Shown here one piece after another: positions 8,801 through 16,973 of a DNA stretch of 64,000 nt. Each line of letters starts with the position of its first letter. Position 1 is the first letter of the stretch. The position numbers and the translations under genes were made by a program. A model generated the notes under the pieces. That model saw only the letters and a program-made list of their open reading frames with translations, did not search any database and had not been told where the DNA came from. Origin of the DNA: Paenibacillus planticolens (lineage in GTDB: Bacteria > Bacillota > Bacilli > Paenibacillales > NBRC-103111); the NCBI RefSeq assembly GCF_013141725.1, contig NZ_WHNZ01000081.1, forward strand, positions 62,001 through 126,000, given 5' to 3'.

Positions 8801-11355
8801 GCACCTCCGACGATATTGTCAAGCCGGGCAGCGACTCTTCATTAGGTTTTACAAAACCGGCAGCTAATTTCTATGTTCGCAATATTATTGGCGACACCAA
8901 CTGCAATTTGTTCCAAATCGGCAGTGAAACCGTTGACGATATTAAAAATGCTTACGTGGATAATATTTATGTGTTGGCGGGAAATAAAGCCGGATTTTCC
9001 ATTTCCACGAATGACGGCGCTACGGTGGAAAATATTTATTTGAATTATGGTCAAACAGGTCCAATCCACCATAAGGCGCAAATGAGACGCACACGGGCAC
9101 CGTTCTTTATCTCGATATCCAATAGGGGACGTGTGATCGGCGGCGATGCCGTAAGAATGAAATGGATGGAAAACGGCGTGCAGCGTGATGAATTGTTAAG
9201 CAAAAATGTCAATATCGGACATGTCAGAAATATTTTCATTAAGGATGTCAATATCGAAGAAGTGTATGGAGGAAGCCAGTACAGCAATCCTTCCAAGAGA
9301 TGGGTTCCATATACGAATCAGAGCAAGGCAACGCCGATCATTGCAGGCTACAAAGTTGGCGATGGCGGGCCGGCTCTGCCGGACGGACGCAGCATAGGCT
9401 ATATCGAGAATCTGCATTTTGACAATGTGGATGTGTTAGTCAAGGGCGGCAACAGTATTGCCGATGCGGAAATTAGTCCTCCGGAGCTGGGTGTCGGCAA
9501 GTACAACATCTCAGATATTGGGGAACAGCCGTCCTACGGCTTCTGGGCAAGACATGTAGATGGTCTTACATTTACCAATGTCACGACAAGATTTGAGAAA
9601 AATGATGACCGGTATGCCATCGTGCTGGATGATGTTAAAAATGCGATCTTGGACAATGTGAAAATGGTCAAAGGGAGCGCTAACCCGAAGGTCATACAGT
9701 TAAAGGATGCAAGCAACATAACCGTGACGAATACTTCCTACTACAAAAATACATGGGGCAATCAGCTTACTGCTCTAGCAGACTTGAGCCATGTGACGGT
9801 AACAGGAAAACAAAGCTATCCGCTTGCTGTACAGGACCCGCACAATACATCGATTCAATTAAAAGCGGCAGGCCACCCGAATCTGACGAATTTAGATACG
9901 GCGGCCTTCACGATTACGGCGACTTTGGGAACCACAGTAGTTGATATGATCAACCAACTAGAATCAACGGATGGAACGGTACAAACTTACGCCATCACGG
10001 ATTCGGCAAACAAAGCAAAAAATTCGGGAGTAGTTGAGGCGGGAGACCTGCTTGTCGTAACCGCTCAAGACGGGACAACGAAGAAAAGTTATCTTATTTT
10101 CGTACCGCTTGAAATTCTGCTCAAAGCCGATTCGCAGCTGAATTCAGTTGTGAAGAGCATCCCAAGCATTACGCTTTCGACTTCTTCAACGAATGGAATT
10201 AGCTATCTGCAAACGAATGCCGTACCGGTCGGGGAGTGGATTGAATTGAGTATTGCCGTTCCTGCGGCGGGTACTTATCAAGTGTCTTTCCAATATAAGA
10301 CCAATACGACGGGAAGAGCTACCGTTCAGCCTTATGTCAACGGGGTTGCCAAAGGTTCCCCGGTCAACGAAAACAATGCGACGGCCAATCTGTTTATTCC
10401 GGTGGATCTGGGCCAGGTTACCTTTGCGGCTGCGGGCAGCTACCCGGTAAGATTCGTCGCAACAAGCGCAGGCTCGATCGTTATCGATTACATCAAGTTA
10501 ACGGCAATCCGTGAGAGCGGTGCTACAAAGTCCGCATTAAGCGGGACGGAGAGCGTTAAAGCAGGCGAATCGTTCGATGTGACTTACGGCTTGTCGAATG
10601 TGAATGACACCATTTATGCCCAGGACATTACCTTCACGTATGATCCGGAGAAAGTGGAGTTTGTCTCCGCAGCATCCGTGAAAGACGGACTGCAGATCGT
10701 AGACCGGAAGGAAACGCCGGGTCAGGTCCGCATCATTGCGGCAAGCCTTGGAGCGGGAAATACGGTAAATAACGGCGGCGATTTACTGAAACTGAGCTGG
10801 AAAGCCAAGTCGCTCAGCCAATCGACAACAACGGCAATCGCGTTATCCAGCGTTATCGTCTCGAATGGAGAAGGCGTTGAAACCCAAGTTGAGGGCGTTT
10901 CACATCACGTATCGATCGAAGCCATGGTCACTGTCGATAAAACAGCGCTTTACAACGTCATCGCCAGCGCTCAAAGCAAGCATGATAGTGCAGTCGAGGG
11001 AGGCAGCGCCGGTCAATATCCGGCCGGATCGAAAGCTGCGCTGCAAACGGCGATCGAAAGCGCAAAAAGGTTAGCTGACAACTCAGCGTCCACGCAGCAG
11101 CAAGTGGATGAAGCGGAGGCGGCATTGAGCGCTTCGCTTGAAGCTTTCCTGGCGTCCGTCAACACCGGTGTGCGCGGAGATGTGAACGGAGACAGCAAGG
11201 TCACCGTCGGCGACTTGGCCATCGCGGCAAAATTCTACGGCAAATCGAGCGCCGATCCGGATTGGGAGCAATGTAAATCTGCCGATGTGAACGGGGACGG
11301 CATCATTGACATTACGGACCTTGCGATCATAGCCAGGGCAATTTTTGAAAATTAA
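5803..11355 (+). CDS. Secreted GH28-like beta-helix protein with cohesin, FIVAR and dockerin
   Basis: First and second-largest protein of the ten-gene set, 1850 aa, GTG start with GAGGGTG upstream. Order: signal peptide (1-30); Ig-like module of atrophied-Big type (33-122); CBM35-like module (128-266); second Ig-like module (283-370); two unassigned beta-rich stretches (381-640); fibronectin III (640-734); pectate-lyase/GH28-type right-handed beta-helix (736-1343), opening with GAKGDGKADDTQAI; a recurrent GHPN/DG-type module (1351-1433); CBM-like beta-sandwich (1437-1570); cohesin-like module (1574-1706); FIVAR (1710-1786); dockerin (1788-1850). The GH28 Asp pair is seen as DD at 1003-1004, but the usual GHG is not recognisable near CNLFQIGSE (1034-1042), so the exact reaction is uncertain. 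It probably cuts a uronic-acid-containing polymer outside the cell. The next gene starts 17 bases on, so the two are co-transcribed. Confidence 0.85.
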   Translation: MKKTVSLVLSLLIGLSVFFSPADTNTASAAVMPTAAEVAASITSVAAPPADAPYLVLPSVPDGFRIRINSTSNANVIKLYGSIIPPAVNTNVNLTFIVTRTTDTPVTTATTGSITVTVPAKTGSAIWTGYEAESAAITSNTATQPVTTASCSGTTPCSGTGNGQKLKNLGNGPDRYVTFENVTVPSAGPYFMQMAYGIGSGSRSFFISVNGGEPSEVSVSGPGTDFNPILNTFTIINLNAGTNSIKVYNNTAWAPDFDRIVIGPVITPIVAYSMAAIDGPAGSTAAQVAATITSIPSPAQDAASLTLPAVPAGFTLAIKSSDNPAVIQTNGTIFPPKIDTTVTLVLEVTRTSDQTTALTSSIPVSVPAKSVKQDNTTGIRLKEPAYNYVSGITEDAITITSGDTYMYTVDTAEGAGRTTLTIKTVGELLNSITAASTASQTYTVKGAKGTKQMTDPIEQGDIVTVTAGPDSREYAIKVIKGALRGKTELVGSTITANTPSDVVLNFFAGMRSPATEVALKVPKGIGATMDNTSVNVIGRGKVKLSGLATQSVGRTGAGYRFPQVGTAAIANQEDGSQLITLRGLDLRPANGEDLQITFEGVTVTAGSYEFAVSYTTSEPEILTSPWGGATLNVVSTVSDFHRVLDKSLTYKETADTYTKAKFSWSAAKGAASMKLMQSTDQGATWTESNASVGAQSKEVEIANLAPNTEYYFKLAVAGGVNAGDSNIAKFYTGKFNAKLMGAKGDGKADDTQAIDNAILYLNALGGGTLLFENGTFNVRTVHLQSNVYLYVNQDATLSALKGGDAPETTYFSDLGYRSGTSATSTGPYKDPENYLTKQDVGHHYFRNSMFFGERLDNIKIIGNGRITGNGNLTTSDGVMNNAPDNRSDKMLTVKLCTNVEFGGLDNGLDLWYEETNSPTTDEPYYILSIDPDGKNELKQKDISNMLRVDRAGHFAMLSTGSENVNTHDFYYGKDASGSARDVFDYMQTSNVYAKNIYAKGTSDDIVKPGSDSSLGFTKPAANFYVRNIIGDTNCNLFQIGSETVDDIKNAYVDNIYVLAGNKAGFSISTNDGATVENIYLNYGQTGPIHHKAQMRRTRAPFFISISNRGRVIGGDAVRMKWMENGVQRDELLSKNVNIGHVRNIFIKDVNIEEVYGGSQYSNPSKRWVPYTNQSKATPIIAGYKVGDGGPALPDGRSIGYIENLHFDNVDVLVKGGNSIADAEISPPELGVGKYNISDIGEQPSYGFWARHVDGLTFTNVTTRFEKNDDRYAIVLDDVKNAILDNVKMVKGSANPKVIQLKDASNITVTNTSYYKNTWGNQLTALADLSHVTVTGKQSYPLAVQDPHNTSIQLKAAGHPNLTNLDTAAFTITATLGTTVVDMINQLESTDGTVQTYAITDSANKAKNSGVVEAGDLLVVTAQDGTTKKSYLIFVPLEILLKADSQLNSVVKSIPSITLSTSSTNGISYLQTNAVPVGEWIELSIAVPAAGTYQVSFQYKTNTTGRATVQPYVNGVAKGSPVNENNATANLFIPVDLGQVTFAAAGSYPVRFVATSAGSIVIDYIKLTAIRESGATKSALSGTESVKAGESFDVTYGLSNVNDTIYAQDITFTYDPEKVEFVSAASVKDGLQIVDRKETPGQVRIIAASLGAGNTVNNGGDLLKLSWKAKSLSQSTTTAIALSSVIVSNGEGVETQVEGVSHHVSIEAMVTVDKTALYNVIASAQSKHDSAVEGGSAGQYPAGSKAALQTAIESAKRLADNSASTQQQVDEAEAALSASLEAFLASVNTGVRGDVNGDSKVTVGDLAIAAKFYGKSSADPDWEQCKSADVNGDGIIDITDLAIIARAIFEN

Positions 11356-11372
11356 AAGAGGAGTTAACGAAA

Positions 11373-14300
11373 ATGAAAAAGCGTTCCGCTTTGTTTACGA
11401 AAATGTGTGTAATTGTCATGCTCTTTTCGATGATTATAGGCAATGTTTTCACCGTGTCTGGCGCACTTGCAGCCGGTAGTGCCAATACGGATATCAAACT
11501 GCAGGCCTCTCATCCGAATCTCGTATCTATCGCTATTACTCCAAAACGTATCATCACCGCCGTAACCGGCACAACGACGAATCAACTGCTTGCTCAGATC
11601 CAATCGGCGGACGGCTCGGCACAGACGTATGGCGTCATTGATAAAAACCGCAATCCTAAAAATAATGCCTCTGCCCTTGCGATTGACGATAAGTTAGTCG
11701 TAACGGCCGAAGACGCAGCTGCAACCGCAGAGTATACGTTAACTCTCGTCGCACAGGATGCCAATACGAGCGTTAAACTAAAAGATTCACATCCTCAAAT
11801 ATTGGATATAGATGCCGTCAAGCATATCGTCTATGTGATTAGCGGAGCGACTGCAAGCCAATTGACGGCTCAAATCCAATCAACGGACGGATCGATACAG
11901 AGCTATGCAGTAGTTGATTCCGCCCATAGCCCGAAAGGCTCGGCAGCGCTTGTTACAGGCGATCAATTGCTTGTAACGGCTACAGACGGAGTGACTATGG
12001 CAAGCTATGAAATCGACACGCTCTTTTCCAAAAGATATGAGAGTGAAACGGCTGCATTTACCTCTTCCATCTCAACGAATCTTTCCAACGATGCGGCTGC
12101 AAGCGGAGGCACTTACCGGCAGTTTACAGGCACGCCTAAAGTAGGCGACTGGATTGAATTTACGCTCGACGTGCCGGAAGCCGGAACATACAGTGTCACC
12201 TTCGGTTATAAAACCAATAATAACAGATCGATTTCCCAGTTATCCGTCGATGGGATATCGCTGGGCAAGCCGATAGATCAGTACGATACGATTCAGGCTT
12301 ATACCCAAGTGAATCTGGGCAGCGTTAATTTCCAAGCGGCAGGAAGCCATAAATTCAAGTTTGTCATAACCGGCAAAAATACGGCCAGTTCCGCATATGC
12401 AACGACTTTCGACTTTACTGAATTGGTAAAAGTGCCGGCCGGACTATCCGACAGATCGGACAATACGGATATCCGGTTAAAGAGCACTAACCCTTATTTG
12501 ACGGCGGTGAACAATACAGCCCATACGATTACGGCCGTCAGCGGCGCCACCCCTGCAGATATAATGGCGACGCTCAGTTCTACGGACGGTTCGACGCAGC
12601 TCTATTCCGTTCAGAATACAGGCAGCGGTCCCAAAACAACAGGCATGATCGTTTCAGGCGATAAAGTCGTCGTCACGGCCGAAAACGGCATGTCAGCCAT
12701 ATTTAATATAACCCTGGTTGTGCCGGCAGGTACCGACATGCCCTATAACGCTCCAGTCATGCTTGCTGAAAATATGTGGGTGCCATGGGCGTTAGACATG
12801 GACAGCGAAGGCACGCTGTACGTCACGGACCGTAAAGGGACATTGCATTTTATTCGCGAAGGCCAGCCGTTGTCGGCACCGATGATAACATTCCCGGACA
12901 CATTCGTTACCGGCGAGAGCGGATTGCTCGGATTGGCTCTTCACCCGGATTTTGCAGCGAATCGCCTGCTCTATGTCTACCACACTTACAAGGAGGCTGG
13001 AACGAATAAAATTTATAACCGGTTGATGCGCTTGAAAGTCAACGCTGCCGGCGACAAAGCGACAGTTGATAAAATCATGCTCGATCAGCTGCCCGGAAGC
13101 GACGCCAACGGCAATCACAGCGGAGGGCGCATTAAAGTCGGGCCGGACGGATATCTGTATATCGGAGTCGGCGAAGTTTACAACCAAAATATTGCGCAAG
13201 ATTTGAATAGTTATGGCGGAAAGATTTTGCGCATGACGCTGGATGGCGACGTTCCGGCAGACAATCCGTTCCCCGGCTCCTATGTGTACTCCTGGGGACA
13301 CAGGAATCCGCAAGGTCTTGCCTGGGATGCTTCCGGCCAGCTTTACGGCTCCGAACACGGAGCGACTGCGCACGACGAGATCAATAAAATCATTAAAGGC
13401 GCCAATTACGGTTGGCCGATCGTTCAAGGGGATGCGGTAACGAAAGTTAACGGCGTCAATACGATTGCACCAATCCTGCATGCCGGCTCCGACACATGGG
13501 CGCCTTCGGGTATCACTTTTATCAAGAACGGTCCATGGGCAGGCAAGTTGTTGGTCACGAATTTGAGAGGCTCGCAGCTGCTGCTGGTTACGCTCGACGA
13601 TAATGGCAGAGTGACCCAGCAATCTTATTTCAAAAACACCTATGGCCGAATCCGGGACGTGTTTGAGGATCGGAAAGGGAATCTGTATTTTTCGACGAGC
13701 AATCGTACGGGCACAGGAGCGAAACCCGCTGCAAACGACGATCGGATCTTTAAGTTGACTCCGAAGTTTGTGGTCGATGCCAAGTTAACTGCCGAACTAA
13801 AAGGAGGCGGCAGCGTTCATACCGGCGGAACTTTCGATCTGACCTATGGCCTGCTTCATGTTAAGGATGGCATTTTAGCGCAGGATATTACGATAAACTT
13901 TGATCCTGCCAAGGTACAATTCTTATCGGCGGAATCCTTAAGAACCCATCTCGTCATCGTTGATACCAAGGTGTCCGGCGGTAAAGTTCGAATTCTGGCG
14001 GCAAGTCTGGGCGAGAACAATGCGGTGAATACCGACGGTGCGCTGCTGAAGCTTCATTGGAACGCATTAGCGCAAACCGCATCTACGACATCGCAAATCA
14101 CCTTGTCCAATGTCGTTGTTGCAGGCGATGGGACGAACGGGAATGGAGAAGTCACGCCTGAAGGAGTTGGAGCGCAAGAAAATATCGAAATTGTTTATAT
14201 CGATAAGGCCGCATTGAACACCTTGATTGCAGATGCTCAAAACAAGCACAATGCAGCAGCCGAAGGCAGCGGCATCGGTCAATATCCAGCAGGATCGAAA

Positions 14301-14627
14301 GCGGCCCTGCAGACGGCAATTAATCTTGCTAAGGCAATTGCTGATAGCGCATCGGCTTCGCAGCAGCAAGTCGATCAAGCGAAAGCGGATTTGGACGCTG
14401 CTGTGCAAACCTTCCTTGCTTCGGTTATCACTGGAGTACAAGGAGATGTGAATGGCGATGGAAAAGTCACGATTGGCGACTTGGCTATTTTGGCAAGATT
14501 ATACGGCAGGTCATCCGCCGACCCGGATTGGGAGCTTAATAAGTTTGCCGATCTCAATGGCGACAACAAGATCGACATCGAAGATCTTGCTATAATCGCA
14601 AGAAAGATTTTGGAACAACAATCATAA
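11373..14627 (+). CDS. Secreted PQQ-type glucose/sorbosone dehydrogenase with cohesin, FIVAR and dockerin
   Basis: A 1084-aa secreted protein. Order: signal peptide (1-30); two HPN/DG-type modules (36-126, 130-213); CBM6/35-like sandwich starting YESETAAF (221-353); third HPN/DG-type module (363-452); a six-bladed propeller of the glucose/sorbosone dehydrogenase family (456-800); cohesin-like (801-930); FIVAR (943-1015); dockerin (1021-1084). Family hallmarks are visible: NHSGGRIKVGPDGYLY, WGHRNPQGLAWD and GSEHGATAHDEIN followed by GANYGWP. The known members oxidise the anomeric carbon of sugars with bound PQQ and pass electrons to an acceptor. Finding one built as a dockerin-bearing subunit beside glycosidases is unusual; it may oxidise released sugar ends. 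It could also have lost activity and serve as a sugar-binding propeller. A GAGGAG box precedes the ATG. Confidence 0.85.
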   Translation: MKKRSALFTKMCVIVMLFSMIIGNVFTVSGALAAGSANTDIKLQASHPNLVSIAITPKRIITAVTGTTTNQLLAQIQSADGSAQTYGVIDKNRNPKNNASALAIDDKLVVTAEDAAATAEYTLTLVAQDANTSVKLKDSHPQILDIDAVKHIVYVISGATASQLTAQIQSTDGSIQSYAVVDSAHSPKGSAALVTGDQLLVTATDGVTMASYEIDTLFSKRYESETAAFTSSISTNLSNDAAASGGTYRQFTGTPKVGDWIEFTLDVPEAGTYSVTFGYKTNNNRSISQLSVDGISLGKPIDQYDTIQAYTQVNLGSVNFQAAGSHKFKFVITGKNTASSAYATTFDFTELVKVPAGLSDRSDNTDIRLKSTNPYLTAVNNTAHTITAVSGATPADIMATLSSTDGSTQLYSVQNTGSGPKTTGMIVSGDKVVVTAENGMSAIFNITLVVPAGTDMPYNAPVMLAENMWVPWALDMDSEGTLYVTDRKGTLHFIREGQPLSAPMITFPDTFVTGESGLLGLALHPDFAANRLLYVYHTYKEAGTNKIYNRLMRLKVNAAGDKATVDKIMLDQLPGSDANGNHSGGRIKVGPDGYLYIGVGEVYNQNIAQDLNSYGGKILRMTLDGDVPADNPFPGSYVYSWGHRNPQGLAWDASGQLYGSEHGATAHDEINKIIKGANYGWPIVQGDAVTKVNGVNTIAPILHAGSDTWAPSGITFIKNGPWAGKLLVTNLRGSQLLLVTLDDNGRVTQQSYFKNTYGRIRDVFEDRKGNLYFSTSNRTGTGAKPAANDDRIFKLTPKFVVDAKLTAELKGGGSVHTGGTFDLTYGLLHVKDGILAQDITINFDPAKVQFLSAESLRTHLVIVDTKVSGGKVRILAASLGENNAVNTDGALLKLHWNALAQTASTTSQITLSNVVVAGDGTNGNGEVTPEGVGAQENIEIVYIDKAALNTLIADAQNKHNAAAEGSGIGQYPAGSKAALQTAINLAKAIADSASASQQQVDQAKADLDAAVQTFLASVITGVQGDVNGDGKVTIGDLAILARLYGRSSADPDWELNKFADLNGDNKIDIEDLAIIARKILEQQS

Positions 14628-14642
14628 TTGAAGGATTTGGTC

Positions 14643-14664
14643 GGGGAGAGTATATCCTCTCCCC
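14643..14664 (+). other. Intercistronic hairpin
   Basis: GGGGAGAG (14643-14650) and CTCTCCCC (14657-14664) form a perfect 8-bp stem with a 6-nt loop in the 69-base gap between two cluster genes. No T-run follows, so it is more likely a transcript-stabilising or processing hairpin than a terminator. Confidence 0.6.
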
Positions 14665-14696
14665 CCAAAAAATATAAATGAAGGATTTGATGCTCA

Positions 14697-16892
14697 ATGA
14701 GCTATGTCAAAAATTCTAAAATGATTAAAGTCATGTTTTTAACGCTCTTTACATGTGTAATGCTTCTTGGTAGTGCATTCGCCTCTCAGCAAGCACAAGC
14801 GGCAAGCTCCAATACGGATATCCAGTTGAAAGCTGCCGGCCATGTCAATCTGTTAGCCGTTAATTTAGCGCAGCGTAAAATCGGATTAATAGCCGCAACG
14901 ACGACCGCCTTACAACTGAAGTCACAAATTGAATCGACGGACGGTTCGCAGCAAGCTTATGCGGTTCAGACTGCAACTGGAACTACCAGAGCGGATGGGA
15001 GTGCTGTGGCCTTCGGAGACGTGTTAATCGTAACGGCGGCAGACGGCGTGTCGAAAACGACATACCGGACGGCAACGTTAGCGACAGTTTCAAATTCGTA
15101 TATCGAACCGAGATCGTCTGGAAGTTCTAACCTTGTCGCCGTTTATAATAAAGGCCTTACAATAACGGCTTATAAAGGCACTACTGTTGCCAACCTGCTT
15201 GATCAGGTTGAATCGTCCGACGGGACGGCGCAGACTTATGCCGTAACGGATGCAGCCGGCGCTGCAAAAAGCGCAGGCGCTCTTGCGGCAGGAGATAAAT
15301 TGGTAGTTACTTCGCAAGACGGTACGGCAAGTTTTACATTTACGATTCTTTTGGTGGACTTTGTCCGTGAATTGGACACGGCTTCAACGGCGTTCGGTCA
15401 ATATACGTTGTCACAGGGCTTAACGACATCTGTTTTTTCGGCAGGTGCAGGTGTCAATAATTTTGCTCAAAATTCAGCCTCAAACGGAACGCATTTACAA
15501 GTCGCATTTACAGCGATCGGCCAATGGATTGAAATGACGGCAAATGTTCCGGCAGCTGGAGAATATGAAGTGAATTTAGGCTTTAAGAAAAATAACGGCA
15601 GAGGAAATCCGCAGTTATCGATCGATGGTGTCAATCAGGGCCCTTTGGTAGATGAGTATATCGTCACTACAGATGCAGGAATGTATATGGCAAATCTCGG
15701 CAAGGTTCAACTATCAGCAGGCAATCATACATTAAGGTTCACATTAATGGGTCGTACGGCGGGGACGAGTTACACCGTTTCTCTCGACTTCCTCGGATTC
15801 ACGCTGCAAAGCGCAGCGCCGATAATTGTCAGCGTCACCCCGGCAGATGTTGCAACGGTTGCAGGGACAGCACCAGTACTGCCTTCGAAAGCAACGGCTG
15901 TATACAGCGACGGCTCGAGTCAACAAGCGGACGTAGCTTGGGAAAGCATCAGCCCAGCCCAATATGCGGCGGCGGGAAGCTTTACGGTGTATGGAGCGGT
16001 AGCCGGAACAACGATTAAAGCAGCGGCTAATGTCACAGTAACCTCTGCACCTAAGACTGCCGCCTTATTAAGCGGAACAGGCAGCGTCAATGCCGGAGAT
16101 ACGTTTGAATTGACTTACGGTTTGAGCAACTTGAAGGAAGACATTTATTCGCAGGATATTACCTTGACGTACGATCCGTCGAAAGTAGAATTTATTTCCG
16201 CAACGTCTTTAAATTCCACGGCAAATGCCATTTATACAAAAGCATCAGGAGCAAATACAGTTCGAATTCTAATGGCAAGCTTGGGAGAGAACAATGCGGT
16301 AAAAACCGGCGGAAATCTGTTGAGCGTGAAATGGCAAGTCAAGCCGCTCACGGGATCTGCTCAAACAGCAATCGCTTTATCCAACGTGATTATCGCTAAT
16401 GCAGCCGGAGAAGAAACAGCTTTAGACAGCGTTTCTCATAACCTATCGATCACTTATACGCCAACAGTCGATAAAACAGCGTTGAACGCAGCTATTGCAA
16501 GCGCTCAAAGCACATACGACGGAGCTGCAGAAGGCAACCAGCCTGGTCAATATCCGGCAGGATCGAAAGCAGCTCTGCAGACGGCTATCCATAACGCTAT
16601 GGCAGCTGCTGATAGCGCATCGGCTTCGCAGCAGCAAATCGATCAAGCGAAAGCGGATCTGGACGCTGCTGTGCATACATTCCTCGCTTCGGTTATCACC
16701 AGAATACCTGGAGATGTAAGCGGAGACGGTAAGGTTAGTGTCGCAGATCTGGCGATTGTAGCTAAATACTATGGAAAATCGAACACAGACGCGGATTGGA
16801 ATACTTGCAAGTTTGCGGATCTGAACGGCGACGGCAAAATTGACATTGAAGACCTCGCCATTATTGCAAAATTAATGCTCAATTTCGAATAA
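14697..16892 (+). CDS. Secreted non-catalytic carbohydrate-binding protein with cohesin, FIVAR and dockerin
   Basis: At 731 aa the shortest of the ten, and the only one with no enzyme domain that I can see. Order: signal peptide (1-36); two HPN/DG-type modules (37-125, 140-221); CBM6/35-like beta-sandwich (222-372) with the NVPAAGEYEV and GFKKNNGRGN pattern shared by the other CBMs here; bacterial Ig-like module of Big_4 type (374-448); cohesin-like (452-585); FIVAR (588-665); dockerin (668-731). The expected role is a linker that binds polysaccharide and joins two partners through its own cohesin and dockerin, a minimal adaptor rather than a classical multi-cohesin scaffoldin. In the dockerin the third Ca-loop residue region reads DVSGDGKV, with Ser where the others have Asn. 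ATG start, AAGGAT box about eleven bases upstream. Confidence 0.85.
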   Translation: MSYVKNSKMIKVMFLTLFTCVMLLGSAFASQQAQAASSNTDIQLKAAGHVNLLAVNLAQRKIGLIAATTTALQLKSQIESTDGSQQAYAVQTATGTTRADGSAVAFGDVLIVTAADGVSKTTYRTATLATVSNSYIEPRSSGSSNLVAVYNKGLTITAYKGTTVANLLDQVESSDGTAQTYAVTDAAGAAKSAGALAAGDKLVVTSQDGTASFTFTILLVDFVRELDTASTAFGQYTLSQGLTTSVFSAGAGVNNFAQNSASNGTHLQVAFTAIGQWIEMTANVPAAGEYEVNLGFKKNNGRGNPQLSIDGVNQGPLVDEYIVTTDAGMYMANLGKVQLSAGNHTLRFTLMGRTAGTSYTVSLDFLGFTLQSAAPIIVSVTPADVATVAGTAPVLPSKATAVYSDGSSQQADVAWESISPAQYAAAGSFTVYGAVAGTTIKAAANVTVTSAPKTAALLSGTGSVNAGDTFELTYGLSNLKEDIYSQDITLTYDPSKVEFISATSLNSTANAIYTKASGANTVRILMASLGENNAVKTGGNLLSVKWQVKPLTGSAQTAIALSNVIIANAAGEETALDSVSHNLSITYTPTVDKTALNAAIASAQSTYDGAAEGNQPGQYPAGSKAALQTAIHNAMAAADSASASQQQIDQAKADLDAAVHTFLASVITRIPGDVSGDGKVSVADLAIVAKYYGKSNTDADWNTCKFADLNGDGKIDIEDLAIIAKLMLNFE

Positions 16893-16905
16893 TTTCAAAG
16901 TTCCA

Positions 16906-16929
16906 GGGGATGGTATCATGGCCATCCCC
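16906..16929 (+). other. Intercistronic hairpin
   Basis: GGGGATGG (16906-16913) pairs perfectly with CCATCCCC (16922-16929) around an 8-nt loop. There is no T-run, so read-through into the next cluster gene is expected. Confidence 0.6.
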
Positions 16930-16973
16930 CCATTTAAGGCAATCAAAGAAGCGAATAAAATGGGAGGATGAGT

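Noticed and set aside
12792..13622. Long open frame on the minus strand inside the sugar dehydrogenase gene
   Set aside because: It is antisense to a well-supported domain, has no family resemblance and no convincing ribosome binding site; the length follows from codon bias of the true gene.
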